A DNA stretch of 7,175 bases from Dehalococcoidia bacterium (GTDB lineage Bacteria > Chloroflexota > Dehalococcoidia > UBA1151 > UBA1328). The DNA is taken from contig JASLNQ010000038.1 in the NCBI GenBank assembly GCA_030745955.1, forward strand, positions 5,857 through 13,031, in the 5' to 3' direction. The translations under genes and the position numbers were made by a program. Positions 5,836-7,175 of this stretch are shown piece by piece. The notes under the pieces were generated by a model. That model did not search any database, was not told the DNA's origin, and saw only the letters and a program-made list of their open reading frames with translations. Each line of letters begins with the position of its first letter. Positions within the stretch are counted from its first letter, which is position 1.

Positions 5836-7146
5836 ATGGTTTTTGGGATGGGGCGTGTGATGTCGATTGGGTCGGGCGTCGTTCGGGCAGCGGTAGCAAC
5901 ATTTCGCGCCGGGAGGTTTCGCGGTGGCGAGAAAGCGAACCGGGCGACACGTATAATGGTCGACCGTTTTGACGCTGTCGACGGAATCGGCGGCGAGTGG
6001 GCATCCCCGAAATACGGCGACTATTACGCTACCTCAGCGGCCGTGCATGCAGCAGTACGCACGCGGGCCGACGCGGTTGGGCGTCCGCCGCTGGTACTTG
6101 AGCGACGTGTCGAAGACCGTGTGGGGCAACCGGGCGCTTCAGACGGGACCGTGATGTGGCAGCCGGTCGATGTCGGTCACCCACTGCAGCGGTTGATAGA
6201 TCATCCCAACAAATCGTGGAGCGGGGCCGAACTCATCCGGGCCGTCGAATCGAACATCATGCTGTGGGGCAGTGCGTTCCTGGGCATCGAGCGTGACGAA
6301 AGCGGATCAGTGAGCGAGCTCTGGCCGCTCCGCCCGGACCGCATGCGGGTGATCCCCGATGCTCGCAAATACGTTCGGGGATTTGTCTACGAGCACGGCG
6401 GACAGCAGGTGGCATACCTGCCCGAAGAAGTGGTCTGGCTCAAGCAGTACAACCCGCTTGAAGAATTTGCCGGCCTTTCGGCAGTCGCCCCGGTGCGGTT
6501 GTCCGTCGATATGGGGCTCGAGGCGCAGCGGTTCAACCGTAATTTCTTCGCCAATTCGGCGACTCCGGGCGATCTTGCGATTACGTCGGACGAAACCCCA
6601 ACCGATGACGAGGTGGCGGAGTTTTACAGTCGGTGGGACGCGCGGTTCAAGGGCACGGTGAGGTCGCACAGGCCGATTTTGCTGGGCAGGGGAATGGACG
6701 CAAAGCGACTGGGGCTGAGTCAGCGCGATATGGAATTTTCGAAGGCGCTTGAGTGGTCGGTGGAAGAGGTGTCGAGGGCGTTCGGGGTGCCGACGGTGTT
6801 CCTGGCGGATCTCGAGAACGCGACGCTGGCGAATGTGAGTACGCTCGAGCGGTTCCTGTGGCGGAATACGATCGTTCCTGAGCTGCGGCTGATCGAGGAT
6901 GGTTTGAACCGGAGCCTGTTGCCGGCGTCGGGCTTGTCGCCGAGTGATTACCGGTTCCGGTTCGATATTTCAGCGATCGAGGCCCTGAACGACAGCGAGG
7001 ATTCACTGGTCGCCCGCGAGGTGAGCCTGGTGAAAGCAGGCGTGATGACACCAAACGAGGCCCGGGCCAGGCACGGCCTTGCGGCGGAGGCGTGGGGGGC
7101 CGAGCCGCGGCCGGCTGCGAAGGTGCCGGCGGGTGGTGGTGGGTGA
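5836..7146 (+). CDS. HK97-family phage portal protein
   Basis: A 436-aa protein forming the dodecameric ring at one head vertex through which terminase drives DNA. Family signatures in order: a variable basic N-terminus, YYATSAAVHAAVRTRADAVG (63-82), SNIMLWGSAFLGIERDE (139-155), LWPLRPDRMRVIPD (162-175), VVWLKQYNP with GLSAVAPV (199-220), NFFANSATPGDLAI (236-249), the AFGVPTVFL segment (315-323), ATLANVSTLERF (329-340) with VPELRLIEDGLNRSLL (347-362), and the C-terminal AGVMTPNEARARHGL (401-415), which is very typical of HK97 portals. The length matches the family and no domain seems missing. The protein ends in a run of glycines encoded by GGT/GGG repeats just before the stop. By analogy the next genes to the right should be a head maturation protease and the major capsid protein. 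Confidence 0.95.
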   Translation: MVFGMGRVMSIGSGVVRAAVATFRAGRFRGGEKANRATRIMVDRFDAVDGIGGEWASPKYGDYYATSAAVHAAVRTRADAVGRPPLVLERRVEDRVGQPGASDGTVMWQPVDVGHPLQRLIDHPNKSWSGAELIRAVESNIMLWGSAFLGIERDESGSVSELWPLRPDRMRVIPDARKYVRGFVYEHGGQQVAYLPEEVVWLKQYNPLEEFAGLSAVAPVRLSVDMGLEAQRFNRNFFANSATPGDLAITSDETPTDDEVAEFYSRWDARFKGTVRSHRPILLGRGMDAKRLGLSQRDMEFSKALEWSVEEVSRAFGVPTVFLADLENATLANVSTLERFLWRNTIVPELRLIEDGLNRSLLPASGLSPSDYRFRFDISAIEALNDSEDSLVAREVSLVKAGVMTPNEARARHGLAAEAWGAEPRPAAKVPAGGGG

Positions 7147-7161
7147 GTTTTGGGGTACGGT

Positions 7162-7171
7162 GGGGGGGGGG
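7162..7171 (+). repeat. G10 homopolymer tract near the window end
   Basis: Ten consecutive G bases lie 15 bases after the portal stop. A frame opening with GTG at 7139 (overlapping the portal stop region) runs through the tract to the window edge and could be the start of the next gene, but it is too short to judge. The tract could also be a sequencing or assembly artefact. Confidence 0.5.
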
Positions 7172-7175
7172 AGAT

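Noticed and set aside
5627..6004. 125-aa minus-strand open frame in the terminase-portal gap
   Set aside because: It is low-complexity, overlaps the portal coding start, and its end is the reverse translation of the REP-like repeat.
1..7175. CRISPR array, insertion sequence or toxin-antitoxin pair
   Set aside because: No regularly spaced repeats, no transposase or terminal inverted repeats, and no paired small genes with such features were seen.

Overview
The window joins an ordinary bacterial chromosomal segment (about 1-3540) to the start of a phage-type DNA packaging and head module (about 3800-7146). I read the organism as a high-GC bacterium, most likely a Chloroflexota (Dehalococcoidia/SAR202-like) genome. 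The basis is the style of the HEAT-repeat protein, the mix of ROK and uronate-dehydrogenase-like sugar genes, and a GAAC-N4-GTTC (Gram-positive-type) SOS box. This placement is an impression from protein character, not a search result.

Left half, host genes. A HEAT-repeat protein whose 5' end lies outside the window (+, ends 1134) converges with a ROK-family sugar kinase (-, 1142-2116), with only 7 bp between their stops. Divergent from the kinase is a small winged-helix-like protein with a very Arg/Asp-rich disordered C-terminal tail (+, about 2199-2780). It converges with, and overlaps by 10 bp, an NAD-dependent epimerase/dehydrogenase resembling uronate dehydrogenase (-, 2771-3529). The shared end is a 14-bp palindrome, so both proteins end in Asp-Tyr-Arg-stop. 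The kinase and dehydrogenase suggest sugar or sugar-acid metabolism, but they are not one operon.

Middle, 3530-3868. This 339-bp non-coding stretch holds short phased repeats, an inverted repeat, and a long stem-loop (3700-3762) whose G-U pairs favour a + strand RNA. It ends in a promoter-like pair (3805-3834) followed at once by a perfect 16-bp palindrome, TAGAACATATGTTCTA (3837-3852), which matches the Gram-positive-type LexA operator.

Right half, phage-type genes. Downstream of that operator lie a 65-aa zinc-ribbon protein (3869-4066), a terminase large subunit with complete ATPase and nuclease motifs (4066-5571, starting within the zinc-ribbon stop as TAGTG), a 264-bp non-coding gap with a REP-like hairpin, and an HK97-type portal protein (5836-7146). 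There is no integrase, repressor or recognisable small terminase between the host genes and the packaging genes. The simplest reading is a DNA-damage-inducible head module at the edge of a prophage, a domesticated prophage remnant or a gene-transfer-agent-like locus. The sequence to the right would be needed to choose.
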